From NCBI RefSeq assembly GCF_014518425.1, contig NZ_JACVCU010000001.1:62001-126000 (forward strand): DNA of 64,000 nucleotides. The letters are read 5' to 3'. Position 1 is the stretch's first letter. Each line of letters begins with the position of its first letter. Origin of the DNA: Terrabacter sp. MAHUQ-38. GTDB taxonomy: Bacteria; Actinomycetota; Actinomycetes; Actinomycetales; Dermatophilaceae. A program made the translations under genes and the position numbers. Under the pieces are notes generated by a model. The model saw only the letters and a program-made list of their open reading frames with translations. It did not search any database and had not been told where the DNA came from. Below are positions 7,997 through 16,421 of this stretch, one piece after another.

Positions 7997-8141
7997 CACC
8001 CCCGCAGGAAGGTAGCGGGGGCGCTACCGCCGCAAACCCCCGCTGACCTGCAGTGATACCTCGGTAGCGGCCCGCCCCCTGACCTGCTCAAACACCCCCG
8101 AAACCCACACCCGCACCCCTCGGGCGCTGCTACCCGCTACC
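7992..8141. repeat. Cluster of six GGTAGC/GCTACC boxes after traB; candidate clt or origin
   Basis: GGTAGC occurs at 7992, 8011 and 8063; its complement GCTACC at 8023, 8129 and 8136. The 7993-8005 and 8015-8027 segments form a 13-base inverted repeat with one mismatch, and GGTAGC-N6-GCTACC at 8011-8028 is perfect. TGACCTGC is repeated at 8044 and 8080. This noncoding gap between traB and the replication gene is a natural place for the transfer locus or origin. A terminator role for the first hairpin is possible, but it lacks a T-tract. Confidence 0.6.
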
Positions 8142-8202
8142 GCCGCGTCCCTACCCCACCCATGCCTGAAACAGGCCACGAACGAGTGAAGGAGGACCCT
8201 CC

Positions 8203-9261
8203 ATGCAGGCATCACCCGACACCCACGGCGCGGGCCCGGCGACCACAGCCCAAGGCGCGCCAGTGGCGCAGTCCGGCGCGGCATCCCTGCCCGAGGTCCG
8301 CGCCACGGCGCTATGGCTCGCAGCGCACGGCGTGCCCGTGTTCCCGCTCACCGTCGCAGGCAAGACCCCCGCGACAGCCGCCGGGTTCAAGGACGCAACC
8401 ACCGACCCGGACGTCATCGCCCGGTGGTGGACCCGCCGCCCGTACAACGTCGGGATCTCGACCGGCCCGGCCCGGCTCGCCGTCCTGGACCTGGACACCC
8501 CCAACCACGGCCAGCACGACCAGGGCCAGTACGACCAAGGCGGCGCCGTCCGAGCTGCGCGCGCCAGCGCCCTGCTTGGGGCGTGGGCGACCGAGCCGGG
8601 CGTGATCGACGGCGCGGACGTGCTCGCCGTCCTGGCGGCCCGCGCCGGGCAACCGGTCCCCCTCGAGACGCGCACCGTTCGGACGCCCTCCGGCGGGACG
8701 CACCTGTACTTCCTGGCGCCGCACCCGCTGCCCTCGACGTGCGGGCGGCTCGGGCCGATGATCGACACCCGTGCGATGGGCGGCTACGTCGTCGCCCCAC
8801 CATCGCGGACGGCCGCCGGTGGTTACCAGACGATCAACCCGGCCCCTCCCGCACCACTGCCCGGGTGGCTGCTCGACGCACTGACCCCGGCCCCACCCGC
8901 TGGCGCGAGCCGTCCCGGCCCGGCAGTCCGGCGCACCGCCGCAGCTCGCGGCCCGGTCACCGACCCGTACGTCTTTGCCGCGTTCGAGAACGAGGTCGAC
9001 GCCGTGCTCGCGGCCCGACCCGGCACCCGCAACGACGCCCTGAACCGAGCCGCCTACGCGCTCGGGCAGTTCATCGCCGCCGGGCGGCTCAACGAGTCGA
9101 TGGCCATCGACGCGCTGACCATCGCCGCCGAGCACATCGGCCTGTCCCCGGCGGAGACCGCCCGCACCATCGCCTCTGGCCTGGCCGCCGCCGAGCACAC
9201 GCCCCGCCACGACACCGACCGCGACAGCACCCGTGGCCCCGACGCCGGGAGGCGACCATGA
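8203..9261 (+). CDS. Bifunctional DNA primase/polymerase (prim-pol) replication protein
   Basis: The 352-residue protein begins after a strong AAGGAGG site. Residues about 27-225 match the archaeo-eukaryotic primase fold: HGVPVFPL, ARWWTRRPYNVGISTGPARLAVLDLDTP with the catalytic DLD (about 93-95), THLYFLAP and RAMGGYVVAPPS. A helical tail (about 255-335) may mediate DNA or partner binding. In AICEs prim-pol proteins start rolling-circle or theta-type replication of the excised element. The stop overlaps the next start by four bases, coupling it to the DUF3987 protein. Confidence 0.88.
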   Translation: MQASPDTHGAGPATTAQGAPVAQSGAASLPEVRATALWLAAHGVPVFPLTVAGKTPATAAGFKDATTDPDVIARWWTRRPYNVGISTGPARLAVLDLDTPNHGQHDQGQYDQGGAVRAARASALLGAWATEPGVIDGADVLAVLAARAGQPVPLETRTVRTPSGGTHLYFLAPHPLPSTCGRLGPMIDTRAMGGYVVAPPSRTAAGGYQTINPAPPAPLPGWLLDALTPAPPAGASRPGPAVRRTAAARGPVTDPYVFAAFENEVDAVLAARPGTRNDALNRAAYALGQFIAAGRLNESMAIDALTIAAEHIGLSPAETARTIASGLAAAEHTPRHDTDRDSTRGPDAGRRP

Positions 9262-10859
9262 CCGACCACCAGCACCGCAACACCACCAGCTCCGGCAGCG
9301 CGACGACCGCCGACACAGCGACAGTGATGCCGCTGGATGCCCGCAGGGTGCTCCGCCACGTCGGGGCCGGGCAGAGCGCCGCACAGGCCGCCAGAGACGC
9401 AGCCCTCGCCGCGCCGTGGGACGCCCCCGTGCCGCTGACGCCGGTCCGGGTCCGGCCCCCGTTCCCAGTCGAAACGCTGCCGACCTGGCTTCGCGCCATG
9501 GTCGATGAGGTCACCGAGGCCTTGCAGGTCCCCACCGACCTGCCCGCGACCCTGGCCCTGGCGTGCCTGGCCGTCGCAGCCGGTGGCCGGGTCGACGTCG
9601 CCCCGGTGCCCGGCTGGGTCGAGCCGACCAACCTCTACACCGTCGTGGCGCTCGTGCCCGGCTCCCGCAAGTCGCCGGCGTTCTCCGCGATGACCCGGCC
9701 CCTGTACGCGGCCGAGACCGCGCTGTGCGAGGCCACCGAGCCCGCCCGGCTCGAGGCGGCCCTGATGGCCCGCCGCGCCCGAGCCCACGCCGAGCGGGCC
9801 GCAACCACCGCCGAAAACACCGACACCGACGAGGCAATGGCCGACGCCATCGCCGCGGCCCGCGCCGCGACCGAACACGACGAACCACCAGAGCCACGAC
9901 TGCTCGCCGACGACCTCACCCCCGAGACGGCCGCCACCCTGCTGGCCCGGCACGACGGGCGCCTGGCACTCATGTCCGCCGAAGGCGGCTCGTTCTCCAC
10001 CATCGCCGGCACCAGGTACAGCGCCGCCGCGAACCTCGAACCCCTGCTCAAGGCCCACGCCGGGGACATGATCCGCATCGACCGCAAAGGCCGGCCCTCC
10101 GAGCGGATCGAACGGCCAGCCCTGACGATCGCCATCACCACCCAGCCCGGGCACCTGGCCAGCATCGCCAACACCCCCGAAGCGCGCGAGCGTGGCCTGC
10201 TCGCCCGGTTCCTCTACAGCCTGCCGACCAACACCGTCGGCAACCGGCAGATCCACCCCGACCCCGTCACCGACACCACCCGCCAGGCATACGAGACCCG
10301 CCTGTCCCGGCTCGTGCTCGACCTCGCGCTCACCCCCGAGCGAATCCAGCTCGACGTCGCCGATCAAGCCCGCGCCGTCTTGGCCGACCTCGAAATCTGG
10401 CTAGAGCCGCGCCTGCACCCCGAAACCGGCGAACTGGCTGCCGTCACCGACTGGGCCTCCAAGATGGCCGGAACCGCAGTCCGCATCGCCGGGCTCCTGC
10501 ACCTGGCACACCACGGCACGAACGGCCGACACGCGCCCATCACCGGCGACACCATGACCGCCGCCGTCACCATCGCGCGCTACTACCTGGCCCACACCCT
10601 CGCCGTGTTCGACACCCTCACCGCCGACCCAGACCTGGACGCGGCCCGCCGAGTCCTCGACTGGATCGCGCGCACCCGCCCCGACACGTTCACGCGCCGC
10701 GAGCTGCACCGAGGGATCAAGTCGCAACGGTTCCCCAAGCCCGAATCCATCGACCCCGCCATCCGGCTGCTGCTGGACCACGGCCTCGTCCGGGTAATCC
10801 CCGGGCCCAAGAAGGGAGGCCGCCCCAGCCCCACCTACCAGGCGCACCCCAACGTCTGA
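9258..10859 (+). CDS. DUF3987 protein, replication-associated ATPase-like
   Basis: The 533-residue product has the DUF3987 layout. An N-terminal region leads to LATLACLAVAA-type helices and the P-loop-like VALVPGSRKS (about 132-141), where a canonical GKS is replaced by RKS. A helical insert (about 155-220) and a long alpha/beta core with SAEGG (about 238-242) and KAHAGDMI follow. The C-terminal winged helix (about 455-530) resembles primase-associated domains. Coupled to prim-pol, it probably supplies a helicase/loader function; this is inference because the family is poorly studied. Confidence 0.8.
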   Translation: MTDHQHRNTTSSGSATTADTATVMPLDARRVLRHVGAGQSAAQAARDAALAAPWDAPVPLTPVRVRPPFPVETLPTWLRAMVDEVTEALQVPTDLPATLALACLAVAAGGRVDVAPVPGWVEPTNLYTVVALVPGSRKSPAFSAMTRPLYAAETALCEATEPARLEAALMARRARAHAERAATTAENTDTDEAMADAIAAARAATEHDEPPEPRLLADDLTPETAATLLARHDGRLALMSAEGGSFSTIAGTRYSAAANLEPLLKAHAGDMIRIDRKGRPSERIERPALTIAITTQPGHLASIANTPEARERGLLARFLYSLPTNTVGNRQIHPDPVTDTTRQAYETRLSRLVLDLALTPERIQLDVADQARAVLADLEIWLEPRLHPETGELAAVTDWASKMAGTAVRIAGLLHLAHHGTNGRHAPITGDTMTAAVTIARYYLAHTLAVFDTLTADPDLDAARRVLDWIARTRPDTFTRRELHRGIKSQRFPKPESIDPAIRLLLDHGLVRVIPGPKKGGRPSPTYQAHPNV

Positions 10860-10884
10860 CCAAGCCCACCCGCACACACGAAAG

Positions 10885-10986
10885 GTTTTGGCAGTCCACC
10901 CAGGGTTATGGCACACGCCCCCGTGCCAAAACTCACCCGCTGTGACCTGCGGAAACGCCGTATTGGCGATTTTGGCAGTTTTGGCA
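10885..10986. repeat. GTTTTGGCA box cluster upstream of xis
   Basis: Perfect GTTTTGGCA at 10885-10893 and 10978-10986, perfect TGCCAAAAC at 10924-10932, and one-mismatch copies at 10905-10913 and 10969-10977 lie in the gap before the excisionase gene. The position suggests binding sites for Xis, a regulator or the replication protein. The 10940-10992 segment read backwards resembles 5021-5072 beyond the boxes alone. Confidence 0.65.
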
Positions 10987-11023
10987 GGCCGCCCCCGGCC
11001 GCGACCTCGGAGGAGACCCACCC

Positions 11024-11230
11024 GTGTCCACGCACACCGCCCCCCGTCCCAACCGCGCACACCTGACCATCGCCGACATCTGCGCCGAACTCGGCGTCGC
11101 GCGATCAACGTTCTACGACTGGCGAGCAGCCAACAAGGCGCCCCGCTGCTTCAAACTTCCCAACGGCGAAATCAGGGTGAGGCGAATCGACTTCGAGGCC
11201 TGGCTCGATGATCTGGCGGAGGTGGCCTGA
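11024..11230 (+). CDS. xis: Excisionase (Xis), MerR-like helix-turn-helix
   Basis: The 68-residue protein starts at GTG with GGAGGAG upstream. It shows the small winged-helix layout of excisionases: LTIADICAELGVARSTFYDWRAANKAP (about 14-40), then RRIDFEAWLDDL. It would bend DNA at the element end and direct the integrase toward excision. Only one base separates its stop from the integrase start, the usual xis-int order. Confidence 0.85.
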   Translation: MSTHTAPRPNRAHLTIADICAELGVARSTFYDWRAANKAPRCFKLPNGEIRVRRIDFEAWLDDLAEVA

Positions 11231-11231
11231 A

Positions 11232-12647
11232 ATGAGCGAACTTCAGCTGACCTACGACGTTCGCGTCTGGTCTGTCGACGCCAACAAGGGCAAGCGTCGC
11301 ACGACCTATCGCGTGAGGTGGGTCGTCGCCCGGGTCGCGCGTACCAGAACCTTCCAAACCCGGAAGCTCGCGGACTCGTTCAGAGCTGAGCTGCAATCAG
11401 CGGCCACCAAGGGTAAGGCGTTCGACAACGCGTCCGGCCTCCCGGCGGAGATGGCGCGCCAGGCGTCCGAGGTGACGTGGTACGCGCACGCGATGGAGTT
11501 CGTCGCCACGAAGTGGCCTCGGGCTTCGGCGAAGTCCAGACGAAGCATCGCTGAGTCTCTGGCGACGGTCACCCCGGCCCTAACCCAGGACGGACGTGGG
11601 AGGCCTACCCCTGACGAGATCCGCGCGCTGCTCTACCACTGGACCTTCAACCTCGCCGCCCGCTCAAAGGGCTTGCCCCGCGAGTACGCCAACACGCACG
11701 AATGGATGGAGCGCAACAGTCGACCCCTAACCGATCTGCACAACGCAAGTCTCACGAGGAGCGCGCTCGACCTGCTCGCCCTCAAGCTCGACGGGACCCA
11801 AGCAGCGCAGACGACGATCGCCCGAAAGCGAGCCGTGTTCTACGGCGCGCTGCGATACGCAGTCGAACGCGACCGCTTGGCCACACACCCCATGGAGAAG
11901 GTCCAGTGGACTACGCCCAAGTCAGACGATGAAGTCGACCGCCGAGTCGTCGTGAACCCGTCCCAGGCAGCCTCGATACTCAACGCGGTTAGAAGGATCG
12001 ACCCTGCCATGGAGGCGTTCTACGGATGCATGTACTACGCAGCCCTTCGCCCGGGAGAGGCGCTTCACCTGCGGGAGTCCGATTGCACGCTGCCCTGGAC
12101 AGGGTGGGGTGAACTACTTCTGACGGGTTCGACGCAATACGTGGGCGCGTGGGGCGACAAGGGGCAAGCCCAGGAGGACCTATCCCTGAAGCACCGCTCA
12201 CGGACGGCCACGCGAACAGTTCCGGCATCGCCCGAGTTGGTCGCACTGCTGAGGCAGCACATCGACGATTTCGGCGCGGGTCCCGAGGGCAGACTCTTCG
12301 TGAGTCGCACAGGCAAGGCGCGCGTCCCCGTTGCAGGCCCATTCGCCCGCCCGGTCTCACCCGCCAGTTACGGAAACACTTGGCGACGGGCCCGATTGAT
12401 GGCTCTCACGCCTGAGCAGGCGACCAGCCCTATGGCGCGCCGCCCCTACGACCTTAGGCACGCATGTGTGTCGCTTTGGCTCAACGCTGGAGTGCCCGCG
12501 ACGACCGTCGCCGAGTGGGCGGGGCACAGCGTCGCGGTGCTCCTGCGGGTCTATGCGAAGTGCGTCGACGGCGAAGGGGAGGCAGCCAAGCGCCGCGTGG
12601 AGGCAGCGCTGAACCTCACCACCGGGCAATCACCGCCCCCGACATAG
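11232..12647 (+). CDS. int: Tyrosine site-specific integrase of the AICE
   Basis: From the ATG at 11232 the protein has 471 residues. An N-terminal arm-binding/SAM-like region (about 70-200) is followed by the catalytic domain. The first arginine is in ALRPGEALHLRESD (about 272-285), the HxxR box in PYDLRHACVSLWL (about 409-421), then WAGHS and a tyrosine in VLLRVYAKCVDG (about 442-446). All catalytic residues appear present, so the element may still move. No tRNA adjoins the gene and I could not define the attachment site. Confidence 0.92.
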   Translation: MSELQLTYDVRVWSVDANKGKRRTTYRVRWVVARVARTRTFQTRKLADSFRAELQSAATKGKAFDNASGLPAEMARQASEVTWYAHAMEFVATKWPRASAKSRRSIAESLATVTPALTQDGRGRPTPDEIRALLYHWTFNLAARSKGLPREYANTHEWMERNSRPLTDLHNASLTRSALDLLALKLDGTQAAQTTIARKRAVFYGALRYAVERDRLATHPMEKVQWTTPKSDDEVDRRVVVNPSQAASILNAVRRIDPAMEAFYGCMYYAALRPGEALHLRESDCTLPWTGWGELLLTGSTQYVGAWGDKGQAQEDLSLKHRSRTATRTVPASPELVALLRQHIDDFGAGPEGRLFVSRTGKARVPVAGPFARPVSPASYGNTWRRARLMALTPEQATSPMARRPYDLRHACVSLWLNAGVPATTVAEWAGHSVAVLLRVYAKCVDGEGEAAKRRVEAALNLTTGQSPPPT

Positions 12648-12687
12648 AACGCGCTGACACGGACACGCCCGGGCGGTGAACGCAGTG

Positions 12688-12719
12688 CCCTCCGACCGAG
12701 CGTGCATCCGGTCGGAGGG
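12688..12719 (+). terminator. Hairpin after the integrase gene
   Basis: Eleven perfect pairs (CCCTCCGACCG with CGGTCGGAGGG) close a ten-base loop 41 bases after the integrase stop. There is no T-tract. It is either a terminator or part of the attachment region. Confidence 0.6.
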
Positions 12720-13200
12720 ACGCGTGCCGGCGCCCAGGGCCGCAGATCGTGGTCGCCCACATCGCTTGTTTTGCGAATGCCGCCACACGAAGGGCCCGCG
12801 AATCCAGCTTTGGGAATCCTGCAATGGGAGCGGCTTCACACGACCGCGGCTCGTTGTCTGAGCCCGTAGATCGCCGGCACTGCCCGCTGGGGCCCTCGCG
12901 TCAACGCACGCTCGTTGCACGCTCACGGCGTCCCGAGGACAGGCTCGCAGATTATCGGGGCCAAGCGGATGCGCGGATGTGCGCCTTTTCCCGAACTCCA
13001 AGCAACGCTGTCCAGTGGGCGTGTCCTGTGGGGCGAGACCCTTACCGACGTCGCTCAGTGCCACTCGATGGACCGCTGCTCTACTGCACGGCTGTCCAAC
13101 TGACTGGCGGGCGCAGAGGGAGGTCGACACGGTGTGCTTCGGCGTGCTGGCAGAACATGCGTCCGCGACGAACGGGCGTCGTGACGCGGATAGGCTGTAA
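12720..13200. other. Non-coding gap between integrase and defence island
   Basis: No convincing gene, RNA or repeat is visible here. Several short open frames exist on both strands but have no ribosome-binding sites and unlikely composition. The outer attachment site of the integrated element could lie in this stretch. Confidence 0.5.
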
Positions 13201-13515
13201 TCAGCTGGGGAACTGCCCATTTCGCAGTTTCTCCAAGGCGAGAGTGGCTTCGAAACGAAGCCGTTCAAGGGCCCGATGGAGTTCCTCTTGCGTCGCATCC
13301 TTCAGAAGTACCTCAACTTTCACGTCTCCCGTTCTGCGGCCGGGTAGAAGTCGTGTCCTTACGTGGCGACGCATGTAGCGGCCCGCCGCCCGACCACATG
13401 CGCGAATCGCGTCGATCGAGTCCTGATCGTCTTTCCTGCAAATAGCCGTGTACACAAGATCAATCTCAAGGGCGAGCGCAACCTCTCGCACGAGTTCACC
13501 GTCTGGCTTATTCAT
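13201..13515 (-). CDS. Hypothetical protein, 104 residues
   Basis: The ATG at 13515 follows a good AGGAGA site, so this internal start is preferred over the longer open frame. The product is charged and mainly helical (GELVREVALALEIDLVYTAICRK near the start; EELHRALERLRFEATLALEKLRN near the end). No family is recognised. It is isolated between the integrase and the restriction-modification genes and its GC is lower than that of the element. Confidence 0.55.
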   Translation of the reverse strand: MNKPDGELVREVALALEIDLVYTAICRKDDQDSIDAIRACGRAAGRYMRRHVRTRLLPGRRTGDVKVEVLLKDATQEELHRALERLRFEATLALEKLRNGQFPS

Positions 13516-13956
13516 CGTTCTCCTGTCTTTGACACTGGAACGAGTCCCGCCCGCGAGCCGCGCAGAGCGTGCCTCCCGCGACGACCTGTGGGTGGGGACT
13601 CGGATCTCAGAATGCGAGTGACGCAAGCGGAAAGCAAGAGGATGCGAGGGGCAATCTTTGCAAACGGACGTTAGCGTGCCACCAATTTCGGAAACGCCCG
13701 TTGACAGACGTGAAGTCACACAATTGGGTCAAAAGCGACTCGAGCGCTTCGCTGCTCGGCGCCCCGGCGATACGGTCGCCCATGCCCGCGAGACGGGTCG
13801 GTGATGCCAGCGAATCCTTGTCTGGGCGGTTGGGCGCGGGGCATTGCGCGCGAGAGGGGTACTGGTCGTTTGGGGGCGCTTTGAAGCTCAGTCTTCGCGC
13901 GGAAGGGTCAAGTCTGTTCACATTCGCCGCACGAAGGAGGCTCCGAATGGGATGAT
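13516..13956. other. Intergenic stretch without a recognisable gene
   Basis: Short overlapping frames only. It contains relatively AT-rich patches compared with the backbone. Nothing identifiable was seen. Confidence 0.5.
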
Positions 13957-14406
13957 TTAGTCTCGAGACGATGCCGCGGTGATGCTGCGTGCCGATTGGA
14001 CCTCTTCACATACCAGGTCGGCTGCCTCAGTAACGGGCACGTGTTCCCATATCCGGAGAACCTTCCAGCCCTGCTCTATGAGAAGAGCGTTTGTTTCGGC
14101 GTCTCTCTCCCTATTCTGTTGCACCTTTTTCGCCCAAAAGCCCGCGTTGGCTTTGGAATAGTTGTGGTGTAACGGGCAGCCATGCCAGAAGCATCCGTCT
14201 AGGAAGACCGCCAGCTTCAGCGTCGGAAACACCAAGTCGGCGGTGCGTCGGAGCCGTGGCAGGGGTCGGCGGTTCACAAAGTAGCGGAGGCCCCGCCCGT
14301 GCACAGCACGACGCAAGGCAAGCTCCGGCCCCGTGTCCCTACCGCGGTTGGCCTGCATCGTCGAGCGTGCCGCTGGCGATGAGGCCCAGGACTCGCGTGC
14401 TGCCAT
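13957..14406 (-). CDS. vsr: Very short patch repair endonuclease (Vsr)
   Basis: The 149-residue protein has the Vsr hallmarks: an N-terminal MQANRGRDTGPELALRRAVHGRGLRYF segment and the metal-binding aspartate in RRTADLVFPTLKLAVFLDGCFWHGCPLH (about 53-80). The C-terminal VLRIWEHVPV follows at about 115. Vsr nicks next to T:G mismatches formed when 5-methylcytosine deaminates, protecting the host from its own methylation. It is divergent from the C5 methyltransferase at 14,629, the expected partner. Confidence 0.93.
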   Translation of the reverse strand: MAARESWASSPAARSTMQANRGRDTGPELALRRAVHGRGLRYFVNRRPLPRLRRTADLVFPTLKLAVFLDGCFWHGCPLHHNYSKANAGFWAKKVQQNRERDAETNALLIEQGWKVLRIWEHVPVTEAADLVCEEVQSARSITAASSRD

Positions 14407-14628
14407 GGATCTAGCCTAATCGCGCGCGGTCGTGCGAGTGTCCCCCGCCCGTGCACGCCTGAGGTGACGGCGTGGGAGGCGGCCACAGGGCTGGGTGCCT
14501 CGGGAGTGAACGCGTGCGAAGTGAGGGGCGGGTGCCGCGAGGGTCGGTAGGAGGAGTGCGGGCGTTCACGGGTACCCTGGGGCTAGCCCAGCCGGCAGCG
14601 GGGTGGAATAGCAGACAGAGAGGTGCGC

Positions 14629-16116
14629 ATGGGTGCAATCCCGGTTGTAGACGTCTTCGCAGGTCCGGGAGGACTGAACGAAGGCTTCTCCGGAATCAGC
14701 GACCAGAACGGGCGCGTATTCAAAACCGTGGCGTCAATCGAGATGGACAAGGAGGCTGTCGAAACACTTCGCCTCCGGGCCGCGTTCAGGAAGTCGATCG
14801 ACCAAGACGGCGGCATTCCTGCCATCTATCAGGACTTTGTCTCTCGGCACGTCACCCATGATCAACTCATCTCTCATCCCACATTCAAGGCTGCCTGGGA
14901 CCATGCTCTTGCTGAGGTTCACCAGCACGAGCTCAGTGAGGATACGCGTGACATCTCGGACGAGTTGGTTGAGTCGGCACTGAAGGACACGTTGGATAAC
15001 GATGAACCTTGGGTGCTGATAGGAGGACCTCCGTGCCAGGCGTATTCTCTCGTCGGACGGTCGCGACGCAAGCACGATTTGGCGTTCAAGGATGACCACA
15101 AGCACACTCTGTATCGCGAGTACCTGCACCTCATCGAGAGGTTTCGACCTCATGTCTTCGTGATGGAGAATGTCAAGGGTCTCTTGTCTTCTCAGCACGG
15201 TGGGGGTCCCGTGTTCAAGGCCATCGAGTCGGATTTGACACACCCCGCCGCCGACCTGACGTACGTCCTCAGGTCCTGTGTCGTTGAGGGCGACGCAGAT
15301 GCTCTCTCTCCCTCCGACTTCATCGTGAGGGCCGAGAAGTTTGGCGTACCGCAAGCGCGCCATCGCGTCATCCTTCTGGGCTTTCGAAGTGACATCGACT
15401 CGTCGCTGTTCTCGCCCTTGACTGAATCGCCGTCGGTATCGGTTGAGTCAGTAATCGGCGATATGCCGAAAATCCGCTCTGGAGTGAGCCCTAGGAGTCG
15501 AGACAACGACGCGGACTGGACCGAGGCCCTCAGACTGGCTGGGAGGGAGGCCGAGGTGAGTCTTCCTCGAAAGATCTCGGTCCCCGCCCTGTCGCGTGGA
15601 CACATCGGCACGTATACCTCGCAGCTCGACGGCGACCTAGGCGCGTGGATCTCCGCTCATCCCCTGACCGGCATCTCGCAACACGAGTCGCGTCATCATA
15701 TGGATCTCGATCTCGCGCGGTATGCATTCCTAGCCTTCAAGTTGCAGCAGGGAAAGAAACTCCACGTTGGTGATCTTCCTCCGAAGCTCCGGCCAAAGCA
15801 CAGCAATCTCGACTCGGAGAGCGTCCCGTTCACGGATCGATTCAGGGTGCAGGCGCCGAAAGGCCCAAGCACCACCGTTACCTCGCACATCTCCAAAGAC
15901 GGCCACTATTTCATTCACTACGATCCGCTGCAGATGCGTAGTTTGACGGTACGCGAGGCCGCTCGTCTTCAGACCTTCCCCGACAACTACTTCTTCATGG
16001 GCGGGCGTACAAAGCAGTACCACCAGGTCGGAAACGCGGTACCCCCATTCCTCGCTCGACAGATCGGAGAGATCGTCGCCAAGGTACTGGGAAGGGCCTC
16101 ACAGACACCTCGCTGA
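14629..16116 (+). CDS. dcm: DNA (cytosine-5) methyltransferase
   Basis: The ATG at 14629 is five bases after an AGAGAGG site; a GTG two codons upstream is possible. The 495 residues carry motif I (VDVFAGPGGLNEGF, about 7-20), catalytic motif IV GGPPCQAYSL (Cys about 136), ENV motif VI (about 176-178), motif VIII QARHR (about 242-246) and motif X YHQVGNAVPP (about 470-479). It should methylate cytosine to protect host DNA from the downstream nuclease operon. GC is below that of the backbone, consistent with transfer. Target site unknown. Confidence 0.93.
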   Translation: MGAIPVVDVFAGPGGLNEGFSGISDQNGRVFKTVASIEMDKEAVETLRLRAAFRKSIDQDGGIPAIYQDFVSRHVTHDQLISHPTFKAAWDHALAEVHQHELSEDTRDISDELVESALKDTLDNDEPWVLIGGPPCQAYSLVGRSRRKHDLAFKDDHKHTLYREYLHLIERFRPHVFVMENVKGLLSSQHGGGPVFKAIESDLTHPAADLTYVLRSCVVEGDADALSPSDFIVRAEKFGVPQARHRVILLGFRSDIDSSLFSPLTESPSVSVESVIGDMPKIRSGVSPRSRDNDADWTEALRLAGREAEVSLPRKISVPALSRGHIGTYTSQLDGDLGAWISAHPLTGISQHESRHHMDLDLARYAFLAFKLQQGKKLHVGDLPPKLRPKHSNLDSESVPFTDRFRVQAPKGPSTTVTSHISKDGHYFIHYDPLQMRSLTVREAARLQTFPDNYFFMGGRTKQYHQVGNAVPPFLARQIGEIVAKVLGRASQTPR

Positions 16117-16421
16117 CGGTGACGCCAGCTGGGCGGTCCGTATCGCTGATCTCCATCTCGGGACCGATCGCTGTTCAGCGCACTCTCCTGAGGTGGCGGC
16201 AGCTGTCGCCTGAGCGAGCGACGGTGTACACGTGGATCTATCGATGTCCACGCGGGTTGGTGTGCCGTGTCGCTGACACCCTCGCTTGGATGAGCCACCA
16301 AGCGGGTAGATGGTGGTATGAAGTGCAGCGACACACGTGCAGGTGGTGACTCGCCGGCATCACGAATCGTGCGGGGGCACCTTTGGCTCCTGCGCTCACG
16401 CACAGAGGGACCCCAAGGGAC
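16117..16421. other. Gap between methyltransferase and Z1 gene
   Basis: About 300 bases without a supported gene. A 76-codon frame (16119-16349) has no ribosome-binding site. A short inverted repeat GTGGA-N10-TCCAC lies near 16230. The gap probably contains the promoter of the five-gene effector operon, allowing it to be expressed separately from the methyltransferase. Confidence 0.45.

Noticed and set aside
12630-13298. 222-codon minus-strand frame after the integrase
   Set aside because: Composition is unlike a protein, it crosses the integrase terminator hairpin, and no start signal is seen.
16119-16349. 76-codon frame between methyltransferase and Z1 genes
   Set aside because: No ribosome-binding site and low-complexity Arg/Trp-rich product; better explained as a leader region.
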